In this document: positions 1-10,108 of the stretch, piece by piece | How the letters are laid out: each line of letters starts with the position of its first letter | Numbering within the stretch: position 1 is the stretch's first letter | Assembly: GCA_013791855.1 (NCBI GenBank) | Contig: VMTA01000015.1 | Coordinates: forward strand, 42,504 to 106,503 | Length of the DNA: 64,000 nt | Source of the DNA: Sideroxydans sp. | Lineage (GTDB): Bacteria > Pseudomonadota > Gammaproteobacteria > Burkholderiales > Gallionellaceae | Direction of reading: 5' to 3' | The notes under the pieces: model-generated | Seen by the model: the letters and a program-made list of their open reading frames with translations, nothing else | The model's database searches: none | Told to the model about the DNA's origin: nothing | Program-made: the position numbers and the translations under genes

Positions 1-1064
1 CCGCCCCAGTGCTGCCAGATCGGTCCGCTGGCCAGCCCGCCCAATACACCGCCGGCGCCATAAGTCACGCTACCGAACAGCGCCTGTCCGCGCGATTGAT
101 GCCGCCCCTGAAAGAACTCATGCACCATACCCACCGATGCCGCATGAAAGGAACCGAAGGTGAAGGCATGCAACACCTGCGCGAATAACAGCAGATAAAC
201 GACATCCACCGCCCACCCTATCAGCATGAAACGTATGGCAGCAGCCGCAAAGCTGAACAATAGTATGCGTGCGAACCCGAAGCGCCGCACCAGAGCCGGC
301 ATCAGGAAGAACACGCCGATCTCGCAGATCACGCCCAGCGCCCACAGCCCGCCTACGGCACTTTTGGCATAACCGTGCTCCACCAGATAGATGGAGAAGA
401 AGGTGTAATACGGGCCATGCGCAACGGCCATCAGAAAACTGGCACCAAGAAAGGCCAGCACGCGCGGTTGCATCACGATCTGCCGGATAGGCTGATGATC
501 GGTGTGATGCGCCAGCACTTCGGTCTTGGGCATCTCGCGCGCGAACAGCAGGATGCCGATCTCGCATAGCAGCCCAGCCCACAACAGCCAGGCGATAGCG
601 ACGTAGTCGAAGGCATAGCCCAAACCGACCACCGCCACGATGAATCCCACCGACCCCCAGGAACGCAAACGCCCGTAGTGCGCCGTATTCTTGCCCAGAT
701 AGGTAAGCGTGGTCGCTTCCACCAGCGGCATCGATGCACTCCAGAAGAAGTTCATCAGCAGCATCACCGCGAACAGCCCCCAGAAGCTTTCAGTGAAGAA
801 CACGCCCGTATAGAACAGCGCACTCAGCCCCGCCGCAGCCACCACCACTTCCTGCCGCTTGCCCGTATGGTCGGCCAGCCAGCCCCACAGGCTGGGCGCG
901 ACCATACGCATCACCGGCTGCAAACTCATCAGGATGGCGATCTCGATGGCATCGAAATGCAGCGATTGCAGGTAGAGACTCCAATACGGGGAGAACATCC
1001 CCACGAAGGCGAAATAGAAGAAATAGAAACCGGCGATACGCCAGTGGTAGTTGCGGGTGGTCAT
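1..1064 (-). CDS. MFS transporter (HcaT/LacY-like), 3' part outside window
   Basis: An open frame runs leftwards from an ATG at 1064 and leaves the window without a stop, so the C-terminus is missing. About 354 residues are visible. They start MTTRNYHWRIAGFYFFYF and contain a long series of hydrophobic segments typical of a 12-TM major facilitator. A cytoplasmic loop with WGWLADHTGKRQE matches MFS motif A (GxLaDrxGrr). The style resembles the MFS_1-like group (3-phenylpropionate HcaT, nucleoside/sugar-H+ symporters) of the inner membrane. The substrate cannot be told. It is divergent from grpE. Confidence 0.8.
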   Translation of the reverse strand, partial: MTTRNYHWRIAGFYFFYFAFVGMFSPYWSLYLQSLHFDAIEIAILMSLQPVMRMVAPSLWGWLADHTGKRQEVVVAAAGLSALFYTGVFFTESFWGLFAVMLLMNFFWSASMPLVEATTLTYLGKNTAHYGRLRSWGSVGFIVAVVGLGYAFDYVAIAWLLWAGLLCEIGILLFAREMPKTEVLAHHTDHQPIRQIVMQPRVLAFLGASFLMAVAHGPYYTFFSIYLVEHGYAKSAVGGLWALGVICEIGVFFLMPALVRRFGFARILLFSFAAAAIRFMLIGWAVDVVYLLLFAQVLHAFTFGSFHAASVGMVHEFFQGRHQSRGQALFGSVTYGAGGVLGGLASGPIWQHWG

Positions 1065-1119
1065 GGCGGGCTGTCTTGAACGGCGCGCATTATCGCACCA
1101 AAAATTTTTCACGCTGCCC

Positions 1120-1145
1120 CTTGAAATAGAAAATCGTGCCCCCAT
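1120..1145 (+). promoter_or_regulatory. sigma-32 (heat shock) promoter of grpE
   Basis: CTTGAAA at 1120-1126 is followed 12 bases later by CCCCCAT at 1139-1145. This fits the sigma-32 consensus CTTGAAA-N11-15-CCCCATNT closely. It lies about 30 bases upstream of the grpE start, so it would drive the grpE-dnaK-dnaJ block under heat stress. Confidence 0.75.
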
Positions 1146-1174
1146 CAAGCAACAGTCGAAAATAGGAGAAGCAC

Positions 1175-1723
1175 ATGGAACAGAAAGAGAATCAGCCGCA
1201 GATCGAACAACACGAAGCTGCGGCCAGCGCCGAATCCGCCGCCCAACAGCACACAGACAAGACACCCAGCATGGAAGAGATGCTGCAGGAAGCCGAGCGC
1301 AAGGCACAGGAACACTATGACGCCTGGATGTACGCCAAGGCCGAGGGTGAGAACATCCGCCGCCGCGCGGCTGAAGACGTGAGCAAGGCACAGAAGTTCG
1401 CGGTGGAACGTTTCTCCGGCGAGATGCTGGCGGTGATGGACAGCCTGCAAGCCGGGCTGGCCGTCGAGACCGAGAACGTGGAAAGCTTCAAGAGCGGCAT
1501 GGAACTGACCCTGAAGCAACTCTCCAGCGTGTTCGAGAAGTTCAACATCGTTGAGATCAACCCGGTCGGCGAGAAGCTTGACCCGCACAAACATCAAGCC
1601 ATCGGCATGGTGGACAGCGAGCAGGAAGCCAACACCGTGGTCACGGTGATGCAAAAAGGCTACAGCCTGAACGAGCGCGTACTGCGTCCGGCGCTGGTGA
1701 TGGTGTCAAAAGGAAAAGAATAA
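1175..1723 (+). CDS. grpE: GrpE nucleotide exchange factor
   Basis: 182 residues, the usual GrpE length. The N-terminal third is charged and probably disordered or coiled coil ([12 protein letters not shown]). The family core follows: [14 protein letters not shown] of the long helix, the four-helix region, and the C-terminal beta domain with [16 protein letters not shown]. GrpE releases ADP from DnaK in the cytoplasm. The start has AGGAGAA 5 bases upstream and lies just behind a sigma-32-like promoter. dnaK and dnaJ follow on the same strand. Confidence 0.97.
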   Translation: MEQKENQPQIEQHEAAASAESAAQQHTDKTPSMEEMLQEAERKAQEHYDAWMYAKAEGENIRRRAAEDVSKAQKFAVERFSGEMLAVMDSLQAGLAVETENVESFKSGMELTLKQLSSVFEKFNIVEINPVGEKLDPHKHQAIGMVDSEQEANTVVTVMQKGYSLNERVLRPALVMVSKGKE

Positions 1724-1727
1724 GGCA

Positions 1728-1755
1728 CTTGAAATTTCCGCCGTCGCCCTGATAT
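1728..1755 (+). promoter_or_regulatory. possible second sigma-32-like promoter before dnaK
   Basis: CTTGAAA at 1728-1734 and CCCTGATAT at 1747-1755 are separated by 12 bases, a weaker match to the heat-shock consensus than the grpE promoter. The -10 region overlaps a 12-bp perfect palindrome, CCTGATATCAGG, at 1748-1759. An internal promoter would allow extra dnaK expression relative to grpE; this is inference. Confidence 0.45.
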
Positions 1756-1813
1756 CAGGCTCCGAGGCAACAGAAACCAACCAATTCAAGCATTCAACTG
1801 AAAGGAAAGCATC

Positions 1814-3742
1814 ATGGGAAAAATCATCGGTATCGACTTGGGCACCACCAACTCTTGCGTGGCCATCATGGAGAACGGCAAGACCAAGGTGATCGAGAAC
1901 GCGGAAGGTACGCGCACGACGCCCTCCATCATCGCCTACATGGAAGACGGTGAAGTGTTGGTGGGCGCGCCCGCCAAGCGTCAGGCCGTGACCAACCCGA
2001 AGAACACCCTGTACGGCGTGAAGCGCCTGATCGGTCGCCGTTTTGAAGAGCCGATGGTGCAAAAAGACATCGCCATGGTTCCCTACTCCATCGTCAAAGC
2101 CAAGAATGGCGACGCTTGGGTGAAGGTGCGCGACAAAGAGATCTCCGCACCGGAGATCTCGGCTGAAGTGTTGATGAAGATGAAGAAGACCGCCGAAGAC
2201 TACTTGGGCGAGCCCGTCACCGAGGCCGTCATCACCGTTCCGGCCTACTTCAACGACTCGCAGCGCCAAGCCACCAAAGATGCAGGCCGCATCGCCGGTC
2301 TGGATGTGAAGCGCATCATCAACGAGCCGACTGCAGCCGCACTGGCGTTCGGTATGGACAAGCAGGAAGGTGACCGCAAGATCGCGGTGTATGACCTGGG
2401 CGGCGGCACGTTCGACATCTCCATCATCGACATCGCCGAGATCGACGGCGAGCACCAGTTCGAAGTGCTGTCCACCAACGGTGACACCTTCCTCGGCGGC
2501 GAAGACTTCGACATGCGCGTGATCGAGTTCCTGGTGGAAGAGTTCAAGAAGGAAAGCGGCGTTGACCTGAAGAAGGACATGCTGGCCTTGCAACGCCTGA
2601 AAGACGCGGCAGAAAAAGCCAAGATCGAACTGTCTTCCGCACAGCAGACCGAAGTGAACCTGCCGTACATCACTGCCGATGCAACCGGCCCGAAACACCT
2701 GGCCGTGAAGATCACCCGCGCCAAGCTGGAAAGCATCGTGGAAGATCTGGTCGCACGTACCATCGAGCCGTGCAAGATCGCCATGAAGGATGCGGGCGTA
2801 ACCAATGCCGACATCGCCGATGTGATCTTGGTCGGCGGCCAGACTCGTATGCCGATGGTGCAAGAGAAAGTTAAGGAGTTCTTCGGCAAGGAAGCGCGCA
2901 AGGACGTGAACCCGGACGAAGCTGTGGCAGTTGGCGCAGCCATCCAGGGCGGCGTGCTGCAAGGCGAAGTGAAGGACGTGCTGCTGCTGGACGTGACCCC
3001 GTTGTCTCTGGGTATCGAGACCATGGGCGGCGTGATGACCAAGCTCATCAAGAAGAACACCACCATCCCGACCAAGGCATCGCAAGTATTCTCCACAGCC
3101 GACGACAACCAGTCTGCGGTGACCATCCACGTGCTGCAGGGCGAGCGCGAGATGTCTTCCGGCAACAAGAGCCTGGGCCAGTTCAACCTGTCCGACATCC
3201 CGCCCGCACCGCGCGGCATGCCGCAGATCGAAGTGACCTTCAACATCGACGCCAACGGCATTTTGCATGTGGGCGCGAAGGACAAGGCCACCGGCAAGGA
3301 AGCGAACATCACCATCAAGGCCAGCTCCGGTCTCTCCGAAGAAGAGATCCAGCGCATGGTGGCGGATGCCGAAGCGCATGCCGACGAAGACAAGAAGACT
3401 GTGGAACTGGTGACCGCGCGCAACCAGCTGGACGCGCTGATCCACTCGACCAACAAGTCGATGAAGGAATACGGCGAGCAGTTGTCTGCCGACGAAAAGG
3501 CCGCCATCGAAGCAGCCGTGAAGGATGCCGAGGAAGTAGTGAAAGGCGACGACAAGGAAGCCATCGAGGCCAAGACTGAAGCACTGGCGACTGCCGCACA
3601 GAAGCTGGGCGAGAAGATGTACTCCGCCGAGCAAGCCAAGGCACAAACTACAGGCGGCGCGCAAGCGGAAGCCGGTGCAAAAGCAGACGATGCCGATGTG
3701 GTGGATGCCGAATTCACCGAAGTCAAGGACGACAAGAAGTAA
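1814..3742 (+). CDS. dnaK: Chaperone DnaK (Hsp70)
   Basis: 642 residues, full length. The ATPase domain begins [17 protein letters not shown] with the Hsp70 phosphate-1 motif. [11 protein letters not shown] and [14 protein letters not shown] are the other Hsp70 signatures. The substrate-binding domain and helical lid follow, and the end [10 protein letters not shown] matches the conserved EEV-like tail. It is the central ATP-dependent cytoplasmic foldase working with GrpE and DnaJ. The start has AAAGGAAAG upstream. It sits 90 bases after grpE and 64 before dnaJ. Confidence 0.98.
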   Translation: MGKIIGIDLGTTNSCVAIMENGKTKVIENAEGTRTTPSIIAYMEDGEVLVGAPAKRQAVTNPKNTLYGVKRLIGRRFEEPMVQKDIAMVPYSIVKAKNGDAWVKVRDKEISAPEISAEVLMKMKKTAEDYLGEPVTEAVITVPAYFNDSQRQATKDAGRIAGLDVKRIINEPTAAALAFGMDKQEGDRKIAVYDLGGGTFDISIIDIAEIDGEHQFEVLSTNGDTFLGGEDFDMRVIEFLVEEFKKESGVDLKKDMLALQRLKDAAEKAKIELSSAQQTEVNLPYITADATGPKHLAVKITRAKLESIVEDLVARTIEPCKIAMKDAGVTNADIADVILVGGQTRMPMVQEKVKEFFGKEARKDVNPDEAVAVGAAIQGGVLQGEVKDVLLLDVTPLSLGIETMGGVMTKLIKKNTTIPTKASQVFSTADDNQSAVTIHVLQGEREMSSGNKSLGQFNLSDIPPAPRGMPQIEVTFNIDANGILHVGAKDKATGKEANITIKASSGLSEEEIQRMVADAEAHADEDKKTVELVTARNQLDALIHSTNKSMKEYGEQLSADEKAAIEAAVKDAEEVVKGDDKEAIEAKTEALATAAQKLGEKMYSAEQAKAQTTGGAQAEAGAKADDADVVDAEFTEVKDDKK

Positions 3743-3768
3743 GCCTCACCTTTCTTGATGCTGTAACC

Positions 3769-3790
3769 GGTGGGGCGCATGCGCCCCACC
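3769..3790. terminator. perfect 22-bp hairpin between dnaK and dnaJ
   Basis: GGTGGGGCGCATGCGCCCCACC is a perfect inverted repeat and would form a very stable GC stem. No T-run follows, so it is more likely an mRNA-processing or stability element, or an attenuator lowering dnaJ relative to dnaK, than a full intrinsic terminator. Confidence 0.6.
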
Positions 3791-3806
3791 GTCACATGGA
3801 AAAAAC

Positions 3807-4934
3807 ATGAGCAAGCGCGACTATTACGAAGTCCTCGGCGTCAATCGTGACGCGTCGGAGGAAGAGATCAAGAAGGCTTATCGCAAGCTGGCGATGAAGC
3901 ATCACCCCGACCGCAACCCGGATAACCCGAAGGCGGAGGAACACTTCAAAGAAGCCAAGGAAGCCTACGAGACTTTGTCCGACGGGCAGAAACGTGCCGC
4001 CTATGACCAATACGGCCACGCTGCATTCGAAGCGGGTGGCATGGGTGGCGGCAACCCGTTCGGCGGAGGGGCTGGTGCGGGCGGTTTCGATTTCGGCGAC
4101 ATCTTCGGCGATATCTTCGGCGGCGGACGCGGCGGACGCACACAGGCACATCGCGGCGCCGACCTGCGCTACAACCTGGAGATCACACTGGAAGAAGCCG
4201 CACGCGGCGCCGAGAAACAGGTCCGCATCCCGGTGATGGAAGAGTGCGAGACCTGTGCGGGATCCGGTGCCAAACCCGGCACCACAGCCACCACCTGCAC
4301 CACCTGTGCCGGTCACGGTCAGGTGCGCATGCAACAGGGCTTCTTCTCGGTGCAGCAGACCTGCCCGCGCTGCCACGGCAGCGGCAAGCAGATCAGCTCG
4401 CCGTGCAAGGATTGCCACGGCAGCGGTCGCGTCAAGAAACAGAAGACGCTGGAGATCAAGATCCCCGCCGGTATCGACACCGGCATGCGCCTGCGCCACA
4501 GCGGTCACGGCGAAGCCGGTTCGCACGGCGCGCCGCACGGCGACTTGTATGTGGAGATCCACATCAAGCCGCACAGCGTGTTCGAGCGCAACGGCGACGA
4601 CCTGCATTGCGAGATGCCCATCAGCTTCGCCACGGCGGCGCTGGGTGGCGAGATCGAAATCCCCACACTGGATGGCGCGGCGCGCATCAAGATCCCGGCC
4701 GAGACACAAAGCGGCAAGCAGTTCCGCCTGCGCGGCAAGGGCATCAAAGGAATGCGTACCCACGCACACGGCGACCTGCATTGCCACGTCATCGTGGAGA
4801 CACCCGCCAACCTGACCGAGCGCCAGAAGGAATTGCTGCGCGAATTCGAGGAGATCAGCCAGTCCGATTCCGCGCGCCATAACCCGCGCGCAAAATCATG
4901 GATGGGCAAGGTGAAGGACTTCTTCGGTCAATAA
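3807..4934 (+). CDS. dnaJ: Chaperone DnaJ (type I Hsp40)
   Basis: 375 residues with all type I domains in order. The J domain carries the HPD motif (KHHPDRNP, about residues 33-35). A Gly/Phe-rich linker follows at about 75-115. Four zinc-binding CxxCxGxG repeats begin CETC, CTTC, CPRC and CKDC. The C-terminal substrate-binding domains complete it. It delivers clients to DnaK and stimulates its ATPase. It is the third gene of the heat-shock block. Confidence 0.98.
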   Translation: MSKRDYYEVLGVNRDASEEEIKKAYRKLAMKHHPDRNPDNPKAEEHFKEAKEAYETLSDGQKRAAYDQYGHAAFEAGGMGGGNPFGGGAGAGGFDFGDIFGDIFGGGRGGRTQAHRGADLRYNLEITLEEAARGAEKQVRIPVMEECETCAGSGAKPGTTATTCTTCAGHGQVRMQQGFFSVQQTCPRCHGSGKQISSPCKDCHGSGRVKKQKTLEIKIPAGIDTGMRLRHSGHGEAGSHGAPHGDLYVEIHIKPHSVFERNGDDLHCEMPISFATAALGGEIEIPTLDGAARIKIPAETQSGKQFRLRGKGIKGMRTHAHGDLHCHVIVETPANLTERQKELLREFEEISQSDSARHNPRAKSWMGKVKDFFGQ

Positions 4935-4967
4935 AGGCCGTCACCGCCCATCTGCAAGGAGGCGTGT

Positions 4968-5408
4968 ATGCAAGTCAAGGCACTCGGCCATGTGGTGCTC
5001 AAGGTCCGCGATCTTGAGCGCTCCGTCGCCTTCTATCGCGATGTATTGGGCATGAAAGAAGTCGCACGTTACCGCGACGCGATGGCCTTCTTCTCACTGG
5101 GCGACAACCATCACGACCTTGGTTTGATGCAGATCGGCGCACACGCGCCGGAGGCGGATGCCGGCAGCGTCGGTCTTTATCACGTGGCATTCAAGGTGGG
5201 CGACAGTCTGGATGAATTACGTGCATGCAAAGCGCACCTTGAAGCGAACAACGTCAGCATCTTCGGCATGAGCGACCACGGTGTGAGCCAATCGCTCTAC
5301 TTGCATGATCCGGACGGCATCGAGATCGAACTGTATGTCGATGCCGACCCCGCCATCTGGCGCGACGATCCCGGTGCGGTGCTGACCACCAAACGACTCC
5401 AACTCTAG
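4968..5408 (+). CDS. VOC-superfamily (glyoxalase/dioxygenase fold) protein
   Basis: 146 residues with two babbab modules. LGHVVLKVRDLERSVAFYRDVLGM opens the first; GLYHVAFKVGDS and YLHDPDGIEIELYVD close the second. Potential metal ligands are His near the N-terminus, His in YHVAF and Glu in IEIEL. The family includes glyoxalase I, extradiol dioxygenases and fosfomycin-resistance enzymes, so the reaction cannot be named. AAGGAGG stands 7 bases before the ATG. It follows dnaJ by 33 bases and may be read through from it. Confidence 0.85.
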   Translation: MQVKALGHVVLKVRDLERSVAFYRDVLGMKEVARYRDAMAFFSLGDNHHDLGLMQIGAHAPEADAGSVGLYHVAFKVGDSLDELRACKAHLEANNVSIFGMSDHGVSQSLYLHDPDGIEIELYVDADPAIWRDDPGAVLTTKRLQL

Positions 5409-5473
5409 GCGAGCATCGACAGTCGGTTTGTTTTATGATGCGCCGCGATAACTTTCAAAAATAGGAGTCGCAC

Positions 5474-6043
5474 ATGACCTCTACCCTGCTTCTGCTCGGC
5501 GTCAGCCTCGTCGCTCTGATCTACGGCATCAGCCTGTACAACCATCTGGTCAGCCTCAAGCATGCCGTCGGCAAGGCTTGGGCCAATATAGATGTCGCGC
5601 TCAAGCAGCGCCACGACGAACTGCCCAAACTGGTCGAAGTGTGCAAACAATACAAACAGTTCGAGCAGACGACACTGCAACGTGTGATCGAAGCGCGCTC
5701 CATGGTGCAAAGCGCACGCGAAGGTCAGGACATCGCCGCGCTCGGCAAAGCGGAAGGCATGCTGCGCATGGGACTGGGCAATATATTCGCGGTGGCCGAG
5801 GCCTATCCGGAACTGAAGAGCAATGAACACTTCATGCAGTTGCAGACGCGTATCAGCGGACTGGAGAACACCATCGCCGACCGGCGCGAGCTGTATAACG
5901 AGTCTGTGAACATCTACAACGTCGGCATCGAGCAATTCCCTGCCGTGTTGATCGCCAACATGTTCGCCTATCAAAGCAAGCCCTTGCTGGAATTCGCCGC
6001 CGCCGAAAAAGCGGATGTCGACATCAAGAAACTGTTCGACTAG
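5474..6043 (+). CDS. lemA: LemA family protein
   Basis: 189 residues. A single N-terminal membrane helix (LLLLGVSLVALIYGISLYN) is followed by a mostly helical periplasmic domain with the family-typical VGKAWANIDVALKQRHDELPKL and a C-terminal YNESVNIYN region. LemA proteins are widespread and of uncertain function, often coupled to GIDE or TPM-domain proteins. A GIDE-like protein is encoded two genes downstream, which fits. Confidence 0.93.
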   Translation: MTSTLLLLGVSLVALIYGISLYNHLVSLKHAVGKAWANIDVALKQRHDELPKLVEVCKQYKQFEQTTLQRVIEARSMVQSAREGQDIAALGKAEGMLRMGLGNIFAVAEAYPELKSNEHFMQLQTRISGLENTIADRRELYNESVNIYNVGIEQFPAVLIANMFAYQSKPLLEFAAAEKADVDIKKLFD

Positions 6044-6131
6044 GAACCAAAATCAAATCGTGCACTCACAGCCATGCCCGCAGGCTTGCTGTGTAGCGGA
6101 CGAAACTTTCAAACACAAAAGGAAACACAAC

Positions 6132-6845
6132 ATGAAGAAACTGCTCGTACTGACCTGTGCTCTGGCTATCGCCCAACCCGCCATGGCTGGCAACATCAAC
6201 ATCGGCAACCTCGGCACCCAAACGGATTTCCGCAACGTATCTGAAGACCTGGGTTCCGCACTGAGCTACAAAGGCGTCGTGCCTGCCGAGTCGATGGGCG
6301 TCACCGGTTTCGATATCGGTTTGGAAGTGACCCAGACCGATCTGGCAAAAAGCGCAGCACTGTGGAACAGCCTGACCGGCAGCGACTTCAGCAAGCTGTA
6401 TGTGCCCAAACTGCACGTGACCAAAGGTCTGCCGCTGGATATCGACATCGGCGCCTTCTACTCCGTCGTACCGACTACCGATATCAAGTTGATGGGCGGC
6501 GAACTGCGCTGGGCCTTCATGCCCGGTAGCACCACCATGCCTGCCATCGCGGTACGCGGCGCGCTGACCAAGCTGTCCGGCGTGAACCAGCTGACGCTAG
6601 ACACCAAGAGCGTGGACGTCTCCATCTCCAAAGGCTTCGCCATGCTGACGCCGTATGCCGGCATCGGTCAGGTATGGACCAACAGCACGCCGGATGCGGC
6701 GACCGGCTTCACGGCCGAGAGCTTCACGCAGAGCAAGTTGTTCGCTGGCGCCAACCTGAACTTCGGCCTGACCAATCTGGCCATTGAGTTCGACAAGACC
6801 GGTGCGGCCCAGTCCACCAGCTTCAAACTGGGTTTCCGCTTCTAA
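6132..6845 (+). CDS. Secreted beta-rich probable outer-membrane protein
   Basis: 237 residues from the ATG at 6132. An upstream in-frame start at 6015 would prepend 39 residues with no signal-peptide character, so it was not used. The N-terminus MKKLLVLTCALAIAQPAMA is a clear Sec signal peptide. The mature part is rich in alternating beta-strand patterns and ends FKLGFRF with a terminal phenylalanine, as in outer-membrane barrels. No named family is recognised. It lies between lemA and the GIDE-like gene in the same direction. Confidence 0.7.
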   Translation: MKKLLVLTCALAIAQPAMAGNINIGNLGTQTDFRNVSEDLGSALSYKGVVPAESMGVTGFDIGLEVTQTDLAKSAALWNSLTGSDFSKLYVPKLHVTKGLPLDIDIGAFYSVVPTTDIKLMGGELRWAFMPGSTTMPAIAVRGALTKLSGVNQLTLDTKSVDVSISKGFAMLTPYAGIGQVWTNSTPDAATGFTAESFTQSKLFAGANLNFGLTNLAIEFDKTGAAQSTSFKLGFRF

Positions 6846-6876
6846 TATAGAACGACATGCCGCACAGAGAACAGCC

Positions 6877-7776
6877 ATGCTGAACTCCCTGCGGCGTCAA
6901 TACGCGCAACTCATCACCTCCGGCGGACAGCTTATTTTGCTGTTCGCCGGTTTTCATTTGGGCACAAGGGACGGCTGGTTGTGGAGTCTGGGCGGCATCG
7001 CCTTCATCAGCCTGTTCGCTTGGTTCTCCGCGCTGCACCGCTACCGCATCATCAGCGGCACCCCCACTTCGCGCATCGCCTCGGCTGCACAAGGCTATGT
7101 CGAACTGATCGGCCGCGCCCGTCCGCACGGCGATCCCATACTCGGCAAATATTCGATGCTGCCTTGCCTGTGGTACCGCTACAAGGTCGAGCGCAAAAAC
7201 AGCAAGAATGAGTGGAGCACCGAATCCAGCGGCGAAAGTGAAGCGCCGTTCTGCATCGACGACGGTAGCGGCATATGCGTGGTCGACCCGCGTGGTGCGG
7301 AGATCCTCACGCAGCATAAGGACACCTGGCAGGTCGCCGATCATCGTTACACGGAATGGAAGCTGATCCAGCAGGACAACCTGTATGCGCTGGGCGAGTT
7401 CAGGACCCTGGGCGGTAGCAGCGATCCCGTCACCCGCAACGACCTGATCAAGCAAGTCATAGCCGAATGGAAGATGGACAATGCCGACTTGATGCGCCGA
7501 TTCGATCTGAACGGCAACGGACACCTGGACATCGACGAATGGATGCTGGCAAGACAGGCAGCGAAACGGGAAGCGGACAAACGATTGACCGCTGCGCGCA
7601 ACGAGCCGGACACACACTTCCTGCGCCAGCCGCAAGACAGTCGCTTGTTCCTGCTCAGCAACCTGTCACCGGCCAGACTGGCCCTGCGTTACGCGGTGTG
7701 GACATGGGCACATCTGACCTTCTTCTTCAGCGCGCTGGCAGGCATAGCCTGGGTGCTGACCTCACTGCCGGCTTGA
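6877..7776 (+). CDS. GIDE-like (MULAN/E3 ligase-fold) membrane protein with EF-hand
   Basis: 299 residues from ATG 6877. Two N-terminal membrane segments are followed by a soluble domain with the GIDE pattern (GYVELIGRARP, then LPCLWYRYKVER, then FCIDDGSGICVVDPRGAEI). An insertion around residues 205-218 is a textbook calcium-binding EF-hand loop (DLNGNGHLDIDE). A last hydrophobic stretch (LTFFFSALAGIAWVLTSL) is a TM helix. Family proteins occur beside lemA in many bacteria. The role is unknown; the EF-hand suggests Ca2+ sensitivity. Confidence 0.8.
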   Translation: MLNSLRRQYAQLITSGGQLILLFAGFHLGTRDGWLWSLGGIAFISLFAWFSALHRYRIISGTPTSRIASAAQGYVELIGRARPHGDPILGKYSMLPCLWYRYKVERKNSKNEWSTESSGESEAPFCIDDGSGICVVDPRGAEILTQHKDTWQVADHRYTEWKLIQQDNLYALGEFRTLGGSSDPVTRNDLIKQVIAEWKMDNADLMRRFDLNGNGHLDIDEWMLARQAAKREADKRLTAARNEPDTHFLRQPQDSRLFLLSNLSPARLALRYAVWTWAHLTFFFSALAGIAWVLTSLPA

Positions 7777-8673
7777 TCACACCGCGTAGGCACCGCCCGG
7801 ATTCAGCATAGCGACGATCTCCTGATGACCCGCCCGCTCGGCCAGATCCAGCGCGGTTCTTCCATCACTGTATCTTGCATAGCGATTGGCACCTTTATCC
7901 AGCAGCAATTTGACCACCTGCGTATGGCCGTTGTTGGCGGCCTTGTGCAGCGCCGTCCAGCCGTCCACCGTAGACAGATTCACATCGGCACCGCGCAAGA
8001 TCAGATAGGCGCAAGCGATCAGATGCCCGCGTGTCGCCGCCTGCATCAGCGCGGTCCAGCCGAACTGGCTCTGGAAATTGGGGTCGGCACCCTTGTCGAT
8101 CAACAGTTTGACCACGTTAGAGTAGCCGTTGAAGGCTGCCCAATGCAGCGGGTTATAGCCGTTCTTGTCGCAGGCGGTGATCTTCGCGCCGCATTTGATC
8201 AGCAACAGCGCAAATTCTTCGTTGCCGTTGAATGAAGAGATCATCAACGGCGTCCAGTGGCGCTCGTCCCGCACTTCAAGGTCGACACCGCAGGACAGGA
8301 ACTCATGCACTGCGTTCTGGTTGTTCTCCTCGATGGATTTGATCAGGCCACCGGGACTGAAGTCGTACCCCAGTCTTTCCAGTTCGTGACGCTTGTATTC
8401 AGGCACGCCATCCCAGGCACCGACCTTTTTGTCGGCATTGTGCAATCTGTCCAGATAGTTGCTCAGGCGGATGATCTCAGCCGCAGCCTCCGGCGGGAAT
8501 CCCGCGCGGTCGCCGCTGCGCTTGTCCACCATCAGATCCTGCAGATAGATATCGATATGCGGGGTATCGATCAACTCGATTATCTTGCTGAACACGCGCG
8601 GAAAGCGCGCCTCTAGGACCTCCGGATACAACGACTTGTCATTACCCAACAACATCAGCAGACGGGTATCCAT
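7777..8673 (-). CDS. Ankyrin-repeat protein
   Basis: 298 residues. The first ~100 are helical and unassigned. About five ankyrin repeats follow, each with the TPLHxAA pattern (HWTPLMISSFNG, GYNPLHWAAFNG, GWTALMQAATRG, GWTALHKAANNG, GRTALDLAERAG). It is a protein-binding scaffold, probably cytoplasmic because no signal peptide is seen. Its start shares one base with the stop of the upstream HD-GYP gene (TGATG), so the two are translationally coupled. Confidence 0.85.
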   Translation of the reverse strand: MDTRLLMLLGNDKSLYPEVLEARFPRVFSKIIELIDTPHIDIYLQDLMVDKRSGDRAGFPPEAAAEIIRLSNYLDRLHNADKKVGAWDGVPEYKRHELERLGYDFSPGGLIKSIEENNQNAVHEFLSCGVDLEVRDERHWTPLMISSFNGNEEFALLLIKCGAKITACDKNGYNPLHWAAFNGYSNVVKLLIDKGADPNFQSQFGWTALMQAATRGHLIACAYLILRGADVNLSTVDGWTALHKAANNGHTQVVKLLLDKGANRYARYSDGRTALDLAERAGHQEIVAMLNPGGAYAV

Positions 8674-10028
8674 CAGTCACTGAACCTTTCCGCGATCTGC
8701 CTGAACTCATCCTGGATAGCCAGGAAGGCATCCACCACATCCGGATCGAAATGCTTGCCGCGCCCGTCCACGATGAATGCCACGGCATCTTCGTGACTGA
8801 AAGCTTTCTTGTAGACGCGTTTGCAGATCAAGGCATCGTATACGTCAGCCAGCGCCATCAGTCTTGCCGAGATGGGAATGTCATCGCCCTTGAGCCCTTT
8901 CGGATAACCGCTGCCATCCCATTTCTCGTGATGGCCCGAGGCGATCTCGCGCCCGATATGCAGGAAGCGGCTGGGCGCCGGAAGACTCGCTTCGGCCGCC
9001 GCCAGCGCATCGCCGCCCAGCGTCGGATGCGTCTTCATGATCTCGTATTCTTCCGGCGTGAGCTTGCCCTGCTTGAGCAGGATGTAGTCCGGGATGCCGA
9101 CCTTGCCAATGTCGTGCAGGGGGGCGAGTTTGTACAGGGACTCTATGTTGTCGTCGTTGAGAAAATCACTGAAACGGGGATGCGAGCGCAGCTTCATCGC
9201 CAAAGCACGGATATAGGTCTGTGTGCGTCGCAGGTGATTGCCGGTCTCGTTGTCGCGCGTCTCCGCCATGGTGGCCATCGCGATGATGGTGACATCGCGT
9301 ATGCGCGACACCTCTTCGGTCTGGTGCTGCAACTGCTCGGTACGTTCGCGCACCTTGCTCTCCAGGCCGTCGTTCAGGCGCGCCAGTTGCCGCGCCAAAG
9401 ACAGATTCTCGAAGCGCTGATGCAGCGAGCGCATGACCAGCTTGCCCAGGAACTGCCCTGCCCCCAGCATCACGAACATGAACAGCAGCAGCATGGCAGC
9501 CAATGCGGCATGCGTATCATCCTGTTCGACCGCGACGCGAAAGATCAAAGGCAACATCAAGCCCAGCAGATAAGCATAGAAAGCCGGCAGATGGGTGGCA
9601 TTCATGGAAGTCGCCCCGGCAGCAAGACCAAGCATCACGCAGATCAACAACACCTGATCCAGCAAAGCGACAGGGAAGAAGAACAATGTGCCGAAACCCC
9701 ACATCATGCCGACGACCAACGCGAACCAGAAGAAGCGCCGACTCCAGTCCTGACATTCGCCGAGTGTGTCGACACGGTCGCGATATCCCACCCAGGTCAC
9801 CAACTCAGCCACATGCAGCAAGTAGGCGCACCCGATCCATAACAACAGATCACGGTGGGCGTCCGTGTCCCACATCAACCAAACGAAAAGGGGCTCTGCA
9901 AAAACCTGCCCAAGCACCATGTAGGGAAACAATTTCAGGCGCGCGCGCAACTGCTCCGAACGCACGGCAAGGTTGCCCGCATCGATGCGAAACATCAGTT
10001 CATCAAGAAAACCTCCGGCTGCAGCCAT
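8673..10028 (-). CDS. HD-GYP cyclic-di-GMP phosphodiesterase with membrane sensor domain
   Basis: 451 residues. Residues ~35-195 form about six TM helices. A coiled coil (SKVRERTEQLQHQTEEV, ~225-240) precedes the HD-GYP domain. Catalytic motifs are HLRRTQ near 265, HDIGK at 305-309, GHHEKWDGSGYPKGLKGDDI at ~366-384 and LADVYDAL. The HD, GYP and metal ligands are all present, so an active phosphodiesterase is expected. The membrane input resembles that of the GGDEF protein at 55443. It is coupled to the downstream ankyrin gene. Confidence 0.92.
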   Translation of the reverse strand: MAAAGGFLDELMFRIDAGNLAVRSEQLRARLKLFPYMVLGQVFAEPLFVWLMWDTDAHRDLLLWIGCAYLLHVAELVTWVGYRDRVDTLGECQDWSRRFFWFALVVGMMWGFGTLFFFPVALLDQVLLICVMLGLAAGATSMNATHLPAFYAYLLGLMLPLIFRVAVEQDDTHAALAAMLLLFMFVMLGAGQFLGKLVMRSLHQRFENLSLARQLARLNDGLESKVRERTEQLQHQTEEVSRIRDVTIIAMATMAETRDNETGNHLRRTQTYIRALAMKLRSHPRFSDFLNDDNIESLYKLAPLHDIGKVGIPDYILLKQGKLTPEEYEIMKTHPTLGGDALAAAEASLPAPSRFLHIGREIASGHHEKWDGSGYPKGLKGDDIPISARLMALADVYDALICKRVYKKAFSHEDAVAFIVDGRGKHFDPDVVDAFLAIQDEFRQIAERFSD

Positions 10029-10108
10029 AGTCCTAAATCATTCCGTAATCGTTGCATGCAGTGGACAACAATCCACCAGTCACGTCAATGCGCCAACGCA
10101 CCGACCGT

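Noticed and set aside
1706..3664. 652-residue frame antiparallel to dnaK
   Set aside because: A shadow frame of the highly codon-biased dnaK gene; no domain.
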